A program made the translations under genes and the position numbers. Positions 1 to 6,969 of a DNA stretch of 13,087 bases are shown in pieces. The notes beneath the pieces were generated by a model. That model had not been told where the DNA came from, did no database searches, and worked only from the letters and a program-made list of their open reading frames with translations. Each line of letters begins with the position of its first letter. The stretch's first letter is position 1. Where the stretch lies: contig PMST01000223.1 in assembly GCA_003168295.1 (NCBI GenBank), positions 1 to 13,087 of the forward strand, read 5' to 3'. This DNA comes from Actinomycetota bacterium (GTDB lineage: Bacteria; Actinomycetota; Actinomycetes; Streptosporangiales; Streptosporangiaceae).

Positions 1-548
1 TGCAGTTCGGCGATCTGGCTGCGGGTCTGGACGCGGAGCTTGGCGTCCAGGTTGGACAGCGGCTCGTCCATCAAGAAGACCTGGGGTTCGCGGACGATGG
101 CGCGTCCCATCGCGACCCGCTGCCGCTGCCCGCCGGACAGCGCCTTGGGCTTGCGGGCCAGGAGCTCGTCGTCCAGGTCGAGCAGCCGGGCGGCTTGTTT
201 GACCCGGCGTTCGCGTTCATCGCGGGGGACGTGGGCCATTTTCAGCGCGAAGCCCATGTTTTCCGCGACGGTTTTCTGCGGGTACAGGGCGTAGTTCTGG
301 AACACCATCGCGATGTCGCGGTCCTTGGGCGGCACCCAGGTCACGTCCCGGTCGCCGATCTCGACCCGGCCGCCGTCCAGCGGCTCCAGCCCGGCCAGCA
401 TCCGCAGCGCGGTGGTCTTGCCCGATCCGGACGGCCCGACCAGGACCATGAACTCCCCGTCGGCGATGTCCAGGTCCAGCGCGTCGACCGCGGGCGGGGC
501 GTCCTTGGTGTACACGCGGGTCGCCGCCACGTACTTCACATGAGCCAC
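1..548 (-). CDS. Carbohydrate ABC importer ATPase (MalK/UgpC/SmoK type), 3' end off window
   Basis: This is the cytoplasmic ATPase that powers the sugar importer encoded just upstream. The visible 182 residues show Walker A GPSGSGKT (about 38-45), a Q-loop at Q84 in VFQNYALYP, the signature LSGGQRQR (about 137-144), Walker B VFLMDEP (about 157-163) and the D-loop SNLD. The C-terminal regulatory (TOBE/OB) domain typical of this family would lie beyond the left edge. I chose the GTG at 548 because GGAGG at 555-559 sits 6 bases upstream and the product then begins MAHVKYV, which suits the family. A second GTG at 539 is possible, and the ATG at 541 is followed at once by TGA. It follows the inner permease after 31 bases. 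A dedicated ATPase is notable because streptomycete sugar importers often share MsiK. The subfamily is certain; the SmoK-like label rests on the neighbouring binding protein. Confidence 0.95.
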   Translation of the reverse strand, partial: MAHVKYVAATRVYTKDAPPAVDALDLDIADGEFMVLVGPSGSGKTTALRMLAGLEPLDGGRVEIGDRDVTWVPPKDRDIAMVFQNYALYPQKTVAENMGFALKMAHVPRDERERRVKQAARLLDLDDELLARKPKALSGGQRQRVAMGRAIVREPQVFLMDEPLSNLDAKLRVQTRSQIAEL

Positions 549-554
549 CGGGCA

Positions 555-559
555 CCTCC
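555..559 (-). promoter_or_regulatory. Ribosome binding site of the ATPase gene
   Basis: GGAGG on the minus strand, 6 bases before the GTG at 548. It decides that start over the GTG at 539. Confidence 0.7.
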
Positions 560-579
560 GGGCAGGTCGTTGTCTTGGT

Positions 580-1437
580 TCACTTGATGGCTCCCATCGA
601 CAGGCCGCGGACCAGGGACCGCTGCGCGATCCAGCCGACCGCGATGACCGGGACCGAGGCGACGGTGGCGGCGGCGGACAGGTGCGCGATGTACAGGCCT
701 TCCTGGGGGACCGAGCTGATCAGGTACATCGGCATCGTCGCGGCGTTGGTCGTGGTCAGGTTCAGCGCCAGGAACAGCTCGTTCCACGCGAAGATGACGC
801 AGATCAGCGCGGTGGAGACCAGGCCGGGCGAGACGACCGGCAAGATCACCCCGGTGATCTCCCGGATCCGGCCCGCGCCGTCCAGCCGCGCCGCCTCCAG
901 GAGTTCTTTGGGCACCTCGAGCATGAACGAGCGGATCATCCAGATGGCCAGCGGCAGGTTCATCGCGGTGTAGAGGATGATCAGCAGCCAGATGCTGTCC
1001 AGCAGGTGCAGCTTCAGCGCGATCACGTACAGCGGCCCGATCGCGGCCACGATCGGCAGCATCTTGGTGGAGATGAAGAAGAACAGCCCGTCCCGCCAGT
1101 GCCTGACCGGGTGCACCGACAGCGCGTACGCGGCCGGGACGCCCAGGACCAGCACCACGATGGTGGAGCCGATGGTCGCGATCACCGAGTGGGTCAGGAA
1201 CGGGCCCATCCCGGCGAAGACCAGCCGGAACTCGGCCAGGGTCGGGTGGAAGGTGAACCGGGGCGGCCAGGTCTCCGCGGCCGACTCCGGCTTGAACGCG
1301 GTGATCAGCATCCAGGCCACCGGCAAGAAGAACGCGATCCCCACGACCCAGGTGAAGATCCCCCAGCCCACCTGGCTGGACAGCTCACGGAGCCGCTGCG
1401 GCCCGGGTTCGCGGTCCCGGGCCGGCACGGCGGTCAT
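580..1437 (-). CDS. Carbohydrate ABC importer permease, MalG/SmoG type
   Basis: This is one of the two inner-membrane subunits of the importer. The 285-residue product has about six hydrophobic segments (first at about 27-47, last at about 254-271). The cytoplasmic EAA loop starts [10 protein letters not shown] near residue 181; it is the coupling helix that docks on the ATPase. The family usually has 270-300 residues, so this is full length. The ATG at 1437 overlaps the stop of the preceding permease (ATGA), which implies translational coupling. The reading frame stays open upstream to about 2301, but that part is a shadow of the other permease. The family is certain. Polyol specificity is inferred from the binding protein; alternatives are other sugars handled by the CUT1 family. 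Confidence 0.95.
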   Translation of the reverse strand: MTAVPARDREPGPQRLRELSSQVGWGIFTWVVGIAFFLPVAWMLITAFKPESAAETWPPRFTFHPTLAEFRLVFAGMGPFLTHSVIATIGSTIVVLVLGVPAAYALSVHPVRHWRDGLFFFISTKMLPIVAAIGPLYVIALKLHLLDSIWLLIILYTAMNLPLAIWMIRSFMLEVPKELLEAARLDGAGRIREITGVILPVVSPGLVSTALICVIFAWNELFLALNLTTTNAATMPMYLISSVPQEGLYIAHLSAAATVASVPVIAVGWIAQRSLVRGLSMGAIK

Positions 1438-2375
1438 ATGCCGGCCTCCTCGAACTGGAAGACGCGGGCGAACATCCGCAGCGCGAACGTGGCCACGATG
1501 ATGGTCAAGATGACGGTGATCACGCCGGCCGCGGCCGCGCCCCCGACGTCGAACGCGAAGTTGACCTGCTGGTACAGGTAGAACGGCAGGTTGGTGGTCG
1601 AGGTCCCGGGACCGCCGTTGGTCATCAGCCGCACCTGGTCGAAGGTGTTGACCAGGTAGATCGAGCCGAGCAGGATCCCCAGCTCCATGTAGGGCCGCAG
1701 GTGCGGGATGGTCAGCTCGCGGAACGTGGCGAACGCGCCGGCGCCGTCGATGCTGGCGGCCTCCAGCGCGTCGGCGGGCTGGCTTTGCAGCCCGGCCAGC
1801 ACGATCAAGGTCATGAACGGGGTCCACTGCCAGATCATCACCACGATCACCGCGCCCAGCGCGTGCGTGGACAGCCAGGCCACGTGGTGGACGCCGAACG
1901 GCTCGAGGAGCCAGTTCAGCAGCCCGAAGTTCGGGTCGAGCATCGGCCCGGCCCAGACCAGCGCCGCGGCCGCGGGCATGACCAGGAACGGGGTGATGAT
2001 CAGGGTCCGGACGATGCTGCGGCCGAAGAACTTGCGGTCCAGCAGCACCGCGAACGCCACCCCCAGGATCATGGAGACGATCACCGCGATGACAGTCATC
2101 TCCACCGAGCGACCCAGCGACCCGCGGAACGCGGCGTTGGTGAACGCCGCGGTGTAGTTGGCGAACCCGGTGAAGTGCGCCGGGGCCGGCACGTCGAAGA
2201 AATAGTTCTGGAAGCTGTACCACAAGGTCACCACGAACGGGACCTGGGTCACGATCACCACGTAGATCAGCGCGGGCAGCAGCGGAAGACGCCGCTGCCA
2301 CCCCTCCCGGCGGCTCGCTCCCCGCGGCCGGACCCCCACCTGCGGCGCCGGCGCGCCTGTCACTGCTACTGCCAC
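1434..2375 (-). CDS. Carbohydrate ABC importer permease, MalF/SmoF type
   Basis: This is the second membrane subunit, 313 residues, pairing with the MalG-type permease. A basic N-terminal tail of about 30 residues precedes the first membrane segment (about 33-52). The EAA loop begins EAASIDGAGA near residue 205. The C-terminal TNGGPG motif (about 252-257), followed by a final membrane helix, is characteristic of MalF-like subunits in CUT1 importers. The GTG start at 2375 is supported by GAGGAGG at 2384-2390, 8 bases upstream. Its stop overlaps the next start by four bases. It follows the binding protein gene after 71 bases containing a strong hairpin. The family is certain; the polyol substrate is inferred. 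Confidence 0.95.
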   Translation of the reverse strand: MAVAVTGAPAPQVGVRPRGASRREGWQRRLPLLPALIYVVIVTQVPFVVTLWYSFQNYFFDVPAPAHFTGFANYTAAFTNAAFRGSLGRSVEMTVIAVIVSMILGVAFAVLLDRKFFGRSIVRTLIITPFLVMPAAAALVWAGPMLDPNFGLLNWLLEPFGVHHVAWLSTHALGAVIVVMIWQWTPFMTLIVLAGLQSQPADALEAASIDGAGAFATFRELTIPHLRPYMELGILLGSIYLVNTFDQVRLMTNGGPGTSTTNLPFYLYQQVNFAFDVGGAAAAGVITVILTIIVATFALRMFARVFQFEEAGI

Positions 2376-2383
2376 GGCCTGGC

Positions 2384-2390
2384 CCTCCTC
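2384..2390 (-). promoter_or_regulatory. Ribosome binding site of the MalF-type permease
   Basis: GAGGAGG on the minus strand, 8 bases before the GTG at 2375. It supports this non-ATG start. Confidence 0.7.
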
Positions 2391-2407
2391 ACGATGCGGC
2401 GGCGGCC

Positions 2408-2439
2408 GGCGGGACCCCGGGCCGTGCCGGGGCCCCGCC
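2408..2439 (-). repeat. Intercistronic GC-rich hairpin between binding protein and permease genes
   Basis: Two 13-base arms (2408-2420 and 2427-2439) pair around a 6-base loop. Every pair is Watson-Crick except one. That pair (2414/2433) is a G-U wobble in minus-strand RNA but an A-C mismatch in plus-strand RNA, so the fold suits the operon transcript. There is no U-run, so it is not a classical terminator. In many ABC operons a hairpin after the binding-protein gene stabilises that part of the mRNA or attenuates read-through, giving excess binding protein over permease. That role is inferred here. Confidence 0.7.
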
Positions 2440-2446
2440 AGGTGCG

Positions 2447-3829
2447 CTAACCGGCGGACAGTTCGGCCGGGGTGTAGGCCGAGGCGGCGGACTGGCTGGC
2501 CTGCAGCGCCTGGGTGACGGACTCGGTGCCGGCGATCGCGCCCGCGATCTGCTGGCCCACCGTCACCCCGAGCGTCTCGAACTGGGGGATGTCGACGTAC
2601 TGGACCCCCACGTAGGGAACCGGGTTCACCGTCGGGTGATCCGGGTCGGTCCCGTCGATCGAGGACAGCGTGATCGGCGCGAACGCCTTCGCCGCGGACA
2701 GGTAGGACGGGTTGTCATACAGCGACGTCCTGCTCCCGGGCGGGACCGCGGCCCACCCGTACTTCGACGCGACCAGCGAGTCATAGGCCTTGGAGGTAGC
2801 CCAGGACGCGAACTTCCACGCGGCGCCGGCGTTCGCGGTGCCCGCCGGGATACCCAGCGACCAGGACCACAGCCACCCCGAGGAGGTGGTCTTGTCCACC
2901 GGCGCGAACGCGTACCCGGTCTGCGCGGCGATCGAGGGGAAACTGCCCGTGATCGAGGTCGCCGCGACGGTGGAGTCGTACCACATCGCGCACTTGCCCT
3001 GCCCGTACAGCGTCAGCAGCTGGTTGAAGCTGTCGTTGGACGCGCCCGCCTCGCCGTCCTTGCGGACCAGGTTCACGTAAAAGCTCGTCGCGGCCTCGAA
3101 CGCCGGGGAGGTCAGCTGCGGCTGCCACTTTTCGTTGAACCACTCCCCGCCGAACGTATTCACCACCGTATCCAGCGACGCCATGTTGTCACCCCACCCG
3201 GCCAGGCCGCGCAGGCAGATCCCCGCCGTCTTGCCCGGCGCGTTCAGCTTGGCCGCGAAACCCGCCACCTGCGCCCAGGTCGGGTGCGCCGGCATCGTGA
3301 TCCCGGCCGCCTTGAACAGGTCCTTGCGGTAATACAGCATCGACGACTCGCCGTAGAACGGCACCGCGTACAGCCCGCCGTTATACGACAGGGCCTTAGC
3401 CACCGGCGGCAGCAGGTCACTGGCGTCATAGGCGGCGTCACTGTTGATGTAGGTACTGGTCAAGTTGGTCAGCCAGCCGTTCTTGGCGAACAGCGGCGCC
3501 TCATACGGGCCGATCATGATCACGTTGAACGCGTTGGAATGCGTCGCCACGTCTTTCTCGATCGCGGCCCGCAGGTCACCCTCGGTATACGTGGCGAACT
3601 TCACCTTGATCCCCGGATACTGCTTCTCGAAATTCGAAGCAGTCAGCGGAATCATCTGACCGGTGATCAGCGGGTTCGACACCACCGCCACCGTGATCGT
3701 GCCCGAATTGCTGCTGGTACTGCTGCTACTCGCGCTTGTGCCGCTGCTCGAACAGGCGGCCAGCGCCGCCACCGCGGCGACGCAGCCCACCACCCCGAGC
3801 GTACGGAGCCTGAAACGGGAATAGCTCAT
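2447..3829 (-). CDS. smoE: Extracellular polyol/sugar-binding lipoprotein (SmoE-like)
   Basis: This 460-residue substrate-binding lipoprotein captures the sugar outside the membrane and delivers it to the permeases. The N-terminus has a basic stretch (RFRLR), a hydrophobic core and lipobox LAAC, with the acylated cysteine at residue 26, then a Ser/Thr-rich linker (27-44). From memory, several segments match the Rhodobacter sorbitol/mannitol binding protein SmoE: FYGESSMLYYRKDL (about 158-171), GICLRGLAGWGDNMA (about 203-217), GGEWFNEKWQPQ (about 227-238) and GKCAMWYDSTVAA (about 278-290). The start is the ATG at 3829, with GGAGG at 3836-3840 6 bases upstream. The frame stays open to 4072, but that extension would bury the signal peptide. 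It is the first gene of the importer operon. The CUT1 binding-protein call is firm; polyol specificity is likely but needs testing. Confidence 0.93.
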   Translation of the reverse strand: MSYSRFRLRTLGVVGCVAAVAALAACSSSGTSASSSSTSSNSGTITVAVVSNPLITGQMIPLTASNFEKQYPGIKVKFATYTEGDLRAAIEKDVATHSNAFNVIMIGPYEAPLFAKNGWLTNLTSTYINSDAAYDASDLLPPVAKALSYNGGLYAVPFYGESSMLYYRKDLFKAAGITMPAHPTWAQVAGFAAKLNAPGKTAGICLRGLAGWGDNMASLDTVVNTFGGEWFNEKWQPQLTSPAFEAATSFYVNLVRKDGEAGASNDSFNQLLTLYGQGKCAMWYDSTVAATSITGSFPSIAAQTGYAFAPVDKTTSSGWLWSWSLGIPAGTANAGAAWKFASWATSKAYDSLVASKYGWAAVPPGSRTSLYDNPSYLSAAKAFAPITLSSIDGTDPDHPTVNPVPYVGVQYVDIPQFETLGVTVGQQIAGAIAGTESVTQALQASQSAASAYTPAELSAG

Positions 3830-3835
3830 AATGAA

Positions 3836-3840
3836 CCTCC
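3836..3840 (-). promoter_or_regulatory. Ribosome binding site of the binding protein gene
   Basis: GGAGG on the minus strand, 6 bases before the ATG at 3829. It rules out the longer open frame as the translated form. Confidence 0.75.
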
Positions 3841-4112
3841 GCAACGATGAGAATGTTGTTGTGACGGGGCGGGACTGATCAGGATCCGTGGATGACCGGC
3901 CAGTCGAGAGCACTGCGGCGGCTCGATCGTGCAGGTCGTGGCCTTCACGCCGTTGACCGTTACCGCCGCGTGCACTGCTCCGCGAGCCCCGGTGCCTCAG
4001 TTGCGGGCCTCGACCTCCGTGCAGCAGCGGCGATGGCCCCGGCCATGCGAATGCCCGCGTTCCGGTCCTCATGAAGAGCCCCTTACGCTGTCACGGCTCC
4101 CGATTCTGATGT

Positions 4113-4125
4113 GCTCATTTGAGCG
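4113..4125 (-). promoter_or_regulatory. Operator box 1, CGCTCAAATGAGC
   Basis: Exact copy on the minus strand of the 13-base motif also found at 4208-4220. It forms the left arm of the 27-bp palindrome. Probable binding site for the adjacent SorC-family regulator, inferred from position and repetition. Confidence 0.6.
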
Positions 4126-4141
4126 GTATCCGCTCAAATGA
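4115..4141. promoter_or_regulatory. Perfect 27-bp palindrome, probable SorC operator
   Basis: TCATTTGAGCGG (4115-4126) and its exact reverse complement CCGCTCAAATGA (4130-4141) flank a TAT spacer. Perfect 12-base arms are far beyond chance in a short region. The palindrome consists of two inverted copies of the CGCTCAAATGA box, 18 bp centre to centre. It lies in the divergent region between the regulator and the importer it would control. Confidence 0.72.
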
Positions 4142-4143
4142 AC
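4131..4143 (+). promoter_or_regulatory. Operator box 2, CGCTCAAATGAAC
   Basis: Plus-strand copy differing at one of 13 bases from boxes 1 and 3. It forms the right arm of the palindrome and runs into the TGAAC/GTTCA dyad. Confidence 0.6.
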
Positions 4144-4153
4144 CATGAGTTCA
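4139..4153. repeat. 15-bp dyad TGAAC-N5-GTTCA
   Basis: Perfect 5-base arms (4139-4143, 4149-4153) around CATGA, overlapping the end of the 27-bp palindrome. It could be a secondary regulator site or chance; its arms are short. Confidence 0.35.
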
Positions 4154-4181
4154 CAGTGATCTTGTCCCTAGGCAAAGTCAA
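4153..4181 (-). promoter_or_regulatory. Possible importer operon promoter
   Basis: On the minus strand, TTGACT (4176-4181) is a good -35. Seventeen bases later lies CACTGT (4153-4158), a weak -10. The start site would fall near 4146, just before the palindrome, so a bound repressor would block transcription. The weak -10 keeps this tentative. Confidence 0.3.
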
Positions 4182-4207
4182 GAAAAGCTGCAAATATGAG
4201 ACCTGAA

Positions 4208-4221
4208 CGCTCAAATGAGCG
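4208..4221. promoter_or_regulatory. Operator box 3 upstream of the regulator, CGCTCAAATGAGCG
   Basis: Third copy of the box, itself a 14-bp dyad (CGCTCA-AA-TGAGCG), ending 26 bases before the regulator ATG. Its place suggests autoregulation. Box 2 and box 3 centres are 77 bp apart, which would allow looping by a tetramer. SorC-family proteins such as SorC and CggR are known to form tetramers. Confidence 0.55.
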
Positions 4222-4247
4222 ATCCAATCCGCTGGACTGGAGGCTAA

Positions 4248-5222
4248 ATGGCCGGCTTGTCGGCAGATCGGCCGTCCGAAGTTGTCCTGGCCGCCCGGGT
4301 GGCGCGCCAGTTCTATCTCGAGGGCGTCTCCAAGGTCGACATCGCCGACCGGCTGGGTATCAGCCGGTTCAGGGTGGCCCGGCTGCTCGATTCCGCCCGT
4401 GATGCGGGGATGGTCCGCATCGAGATCGGCTTGCCCGGCGGAAGCCTGGACGCAGGCCTGTCAGCGGAGCTGTGCTCGGCCTTCGGGCTCAAGCACGCCT
4501 TTGTGTTCAACTTTCCCGACGAAGACGAGCAGGCGCTGCGATACCGTCTGGGCGAGGCCCTGGGGCAGGCGCTGATGGATCTCATCATGCCCGGTGACGT
4601 GCTGGGTATGTCCTGGTCACGCACGCTGAGAGGGCTAGAGGCCTCGCTGACCCAGATCCCGCCGTGCCCCATCGTCCAGCTGACCGGGGCCGTGCCGCCA
4701 CCTGACGGCCGGGACCTGCTCGACCTGGTCCGCAGCGTAGCCCGCCTCGGCGGCGGTCCGGCGCACGTCTTTTATGCTCCGATGATCCTGGACGACGCGC
4801 AAACGGCCGCGGCGATGCGCCGCCAGGGCGACATCGCAGGGGCCTTCGCCCTCGTCCCCTCGGTGACCATAGCCGTGGTCGCTATCGGCGCCTGGGCACC
4901 TGGGCTGTCGACGGTCTATGACGCCGTCTCTGTCGCCGAGCGCGATGCCCTGGCCTCGCTGGGGGTATGCGCCGAGGTGGCAGGGGTGTTCGTCGGCCAG
5001 GACGGCAGGTCAGTCGCGACGCCTCTTGACCACCGCATGATCGTGACGCCCGGCTCCGCGCTCGAGCGGATCCCGTTCGTCCTCGCCGTCGCCTACGGCG
5101 TTGCCAAGAGCCCTGCGGTACGCGCCGCAATCCGAGGAGGCCTAGTCCATGGCCTGGTCACGCACGCAAGACTCGCCCGAACCCTGCTCAGCCTGGCCGG
5201 CCAGCGCGACGGTGGCCCCTAG
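4248..5222 (+). CDS. SorC-family sugar-binding transcriptional regulator
   Basis: This 324-residue DNA-binding regulator matches the SorC/DeoR-like family (usually 310-340 residues). An N-terminal helix-turn-helix lies at about 27-55 (VSKVDIADRLGISRFRVARL region). From about 62 to the end is a sugar-isomerase-like effector domain, with GMSWSRTL near 120-127 resembling the family's G(I/V)xWGxTL effector-loop motif. Known members respond to phosphorylated sugars or polyols. It is transcribed divergently from the importer, with boxes on both sides of the control region, so it probably controls the importer and itself. The ATG at 4248 has GGAGG at 4239-4243, a rather short 4-base spacing. The family is firm; whether it represses or activates is not shown by sequence. 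Confidence 0.93.
   Translation: MAGLSADRPSEVVLAARVARQFYLEGVSKVDIADRLGISRFRVARLLDSARDAGMVRIEIGLPGGSLDAGLSAELCSAFGLKHAFVFNFPDEDEQALRYRLGEALGQALMDLIMPGDVLGMSWSRTLRGLEASLTQIPPCPIVQLTGAVPPPDGRDLLDLVRSVARLGGGPAHVFYAPMILDDAQTAAAMRRQGDIAGAFALVPSVTIAVVAIGAWAPGLSTVYDAVSVAERDALASLGVCAEVAGVFVGQDGRSVATPLDHRMIVTPGSALERIPFVLAVAYGVAKSPAVRAAIRGGLVHGLVTHARLARTLLSLAGQRDGGP
5134..5140 (+). promoter_or_regulatory. Internal Shine-Dalgarno GAGGAGG for the downstream kinase
   Basis: GAGGAGG lies inside the regulator coding sequence, 8 bases before the ATG at 5149. It is the best ribosome binding site near any candidate start of the kinase, though it also encodes Arg-Gly-Gly of the regulator. Confidence 0.4.
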
Positions 5223-6024
5223 CCCGCAGATGTTTTTGGCCGGCGGGCGGCGGGCAGACGGGCCGCTAGGCGGCGGCTGCGCCAACCGCGGCCTGGTCGT
5301 CCGCGTCGGCGACACCGTAGTAAGGCCCATTGCGCCCTGCTGGCGGGCCACCCATGCCCTGCTCGCCCACCTGTCGGCAGCCGGCTTCGACGGCGCCCCC
5401 CGCGTCCTAGCGGCCGGGCCTATCAACGAGACGCTGACCTATATCGACGGGCAGGCCGCGGTCCCGCCCCTGACTGAGGACACGCTCACCGACGCCGCGC
5501 TGGTGAGCGTGGCGGATCTGCTGAGGCGCTACCACCTGGCCGCGGCGTCCTTCGACCCAGCCGGCTACCGGTGGCCACGGCCGATCCCGGCTCGGTTCCG
5601 GACCGGCCTCGTCAGCCACAACGACGTGCACCCGGCCAACCTGGTGTTCCGGGACGGCCGGGCCATCGGCTTGATTGACTTCGACTGGGCCGGCCCTGGC
5701 AGTGCCGCCTGGGACTTCGCCGCGGCCGCACGCTACTGGGCGCCGCTGTGGGACGACCGGGACATCGCCGACAGCCGCCAGGGCCGTGCGGTCGACAGGT
5801 TCCGGATCTTCCTGCGTGCCAGCGGGCTGCCCCGGGCCGGCCGCCGTCAGGTGGCCGAGGCTGTACTGGCCAATCACGACTGGATGTATGCGATTGTCAC
5901 CGAGGCCGCGGCCGCCGGCCACCAGGGTTTCGCCGATCACTGGCGTGCGGTGGCGGGATCAGCCGCCCGGGCGCGGCTCTGGTGCCAGCGGCATCACCGC
6001 GACCTGCTGACCGCGGCGAGCTGA
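5149..6024 (+). CDS. Aminoglycoside/choline phosphotransferase-fold kinase
   Basis: This is a small APH-fold kinase, 291 residues from this start. The catalytic loop HNDVHPAN is at about 157-164, with D159 the likely base and N164 a metal ligand. IDFDWAG (about 176-182) supplies the second metal-binding aspartate. The N-lobe is minimal: VRVGDTVVRP (about 51-60) with no obvious conserved lysine, as in the short actinobacterial APH-like proteins that start near this motif. Start choice is uncertain. The ATG at 5149 has GAGGAGG 8 bases upstream but overlaps the regulator by 74 bases. ATG 5230 (7 bases past the regulator stop, 264 residues) and GTG 5212 lack a good ribosome binding site but fit the conserved region better. 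The substrate is unknown. Its position suggests a small molecule linked to the SorC regulon, rather than resistance, but that is inference. Confidence 0.85.
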   Translation: MAWSRTQDSPEPCSAWPASATVAPSPQMFLAGGRRADGPLGGGCANRGLVVRVGDTVVRPIAPCWRATHALLAHLSAAGFDGAPRVLAAGPINETLTYIDGQAAVPPLTEDTLTDAALVSVADLLRRYHLAAASFDPAGYRWPRPIPARFRTGLVSHNDVHPANLVFRDGRAIGLIDFDWAGPGSAAWDFAAAARYWAPLWDDRDIADSRQGRAVDRFRIFLRASGLPRAGRRQVAEAVLANHDWMYAIVTEAAAAGHQGFADHWRAVAGSAARARLWCQRHHRDLLTAAS

Positions 6025-6177
6025 CTGCTTGGCGATCGCCCGCCCCTTGGGTCGTGCTGGTGCTGGCGCGCAACAGATGGTAGCGCGCTTCCCCGCTTAC
6101 CCTCGCGGGCCAGCCCGCCGGGTGCGCAGGCCGCCGGGTCTATAGCATCGGGGTGCAGCTAGAGGGAGGCGATATTG

Positions 6178-6945
6178 GTGAGCACAAAACCGATGACCGC
6201 GTTCGTGACCGGAGCGAGCAACGGGTTCGGAGCCGCCATCGTGCGGCGGTTTGCGGCGGAAGGGATCCGCGTCGTCGCCCTGGCGCGGCGGCAGGACCGC
6301 CTGGCGGGGCTGGCCGCCGAACTCGGCGACACCGTGCTCCCGGTCAGGCTCGATGTACGGGACCTGGCAGCGGTTCAGGAGGTGGTCGCGGGCCTGCCGG
6401 CCGGGTTCGCCGAGATCGACGTGCTGGTCAATAACGCGGGGCTGGCGTTGGGGCTGAAGCCGGCCCAGGAGGCTGATCTTGACGACTGGGAGGAGATGAT
6501 CGACACCAACTGCAAGGGCCTGGTGTACTGCACGCGGGCGATCCTGCCGGGCATGGTCGAACGCGGCCGCGGCCACGTGGTCAACCTCGGATCTGTGGCG
6601 GGCACCTATCCCTATCCCGGCGGCAACGTCTACGGCGCGACCAAGGCCTTTGTCCACCAGTTCAGCCTCAACCTGCGCTCTGACCTGCATGGCACCGGTG
6701 TCCGGGCCACGTCGGTCGAACCGGGTATGAGCGGGGATACCGAGTTCTCCACGGTGCGGTTCGGCGGCGACCAGGGCCAGGCGGACGCGGTCTACGCGGG
6801 CATGCAGCCGCTGGTGCCCGCCGACATCGCCGAAGCGGTGTACTGGGTCGTGTCGCAGCCCCCGCACGTCAACATCAACACGATCGAGATGATGCCGGTC
6901 GCGCAGAGCTTCGCGCCGTTCCAGGTGTACCGCGAGCAGCGGTGA
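6178..6945 (+). CDS. ydfG: NADP-dependent short-chain dehydrogenase, YdfG-like
   Basis: This is a classical SDR of 255 residues. The cofactor motif TGASNGFG lies at 11-18, an Arg pair at 37-38 favours NADP(H), NNAG is at 85-88, and the catalytic tetrad is N111, S139, Y152 and K156 (YGATK). From memory it closely follows E. coli YdfG along its whole length (NNAGLALG, MIDTNCKGLVY, GGNVYGATKAFV, HVNINTIEMMPV). YdfG oxidises 3-hydroxy acids such as serine and L-allo-threonine and reduces malonic semialdehyde in the cytoplasm. The GTG at 6178 is chosen because GGGAGG at 6164-6169 lies 8 bases upstream; TTG 6175 and ATG 6193 are possible. It stands alone and converges with the MDR gene, 24 bases between stops. 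The TATAGC at about 6141 might be a -10, but no -35 is clear. Confidence 0.93.
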   Translation: MSTKPMTAFVTGASNGFGAAIVRRFAAEGIRVVALARRQDRLAGLAAELGDTVLPVRLDVRDLAAVQEVVAGLPAGFAEIDVLVNNAGLALGLKPAQEADLDDWEEMIDTNCKGLVYCTRAILPGMVERGRGHVVNLGSVAGTYPYPGGNVYGATKAFVHQFSLNLRSDLHGTGVRATSVEPGMSGDTEFSTVRFGGDQGQADAVYAGMQPLVPADIAEAVYWVVSQPPHVNINTIEMMPVAQSFAPFQVYREQR

Positions 6946-6969
6946 GGATCGGCGCTGGCGTCCCGTCAG

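Larger units (their letters stand above)
3830..4247. other. 418-bp divergent control region between importer operon and SorC regulator
   Basis: No convincing gene lies here. The right half (4111-4221) holds three operator-like boxes, a small extra dyad and a possible minus-strand promoter. The left half (about 3841-4110) shows no clear motif. If the promoter lies near 4150-4180, this half would form an unusually long 5' leader of about 300 bases for the binding-protein mRNA. The open minus-strand frame through it has no signal-peptide logic or ribosome binding site and is treated as chance. Confidence 0.6.

Noticed and set aside
1438..2301. Long minus-strand frame continuing upstream of the MalG-type permease
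   Set aside because: It is the out-of-frame shadow of the MalF-type permease, rich in Arg/Pro/Gly without membrane segments; real genes overlap by only ATGA.
2636..3850. 404-codon plus-strand frame opposite the binding protein
   Set aside because: Arg-rich antisense shadow caused by high GC content, with no recognisable domain.
3830..4072. N-terminal extension of the binding protein to an ATG at 4072
   Set aside because: It would place the signal peptide and lipobox about 80 residues inside the protein; the ATG at 3829 has a well-placed GGAGG.
3892..4141. Small plus-strand frames in the divergent control region
   Set aside because: No ribosome binding site or conserved features, and they run through the operator; chance open frames.
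6066..6118. Inverted repeats GCGCGC/GCGCGC (6066-6088) and GCGGGC/GCCCGC (6105-6118) after the kinase gene, as terminators
   Set aside because: Stems are only 6 bp of low-complexity GC, one has a 2-base loop, and there is no U-run; expected by chance here.
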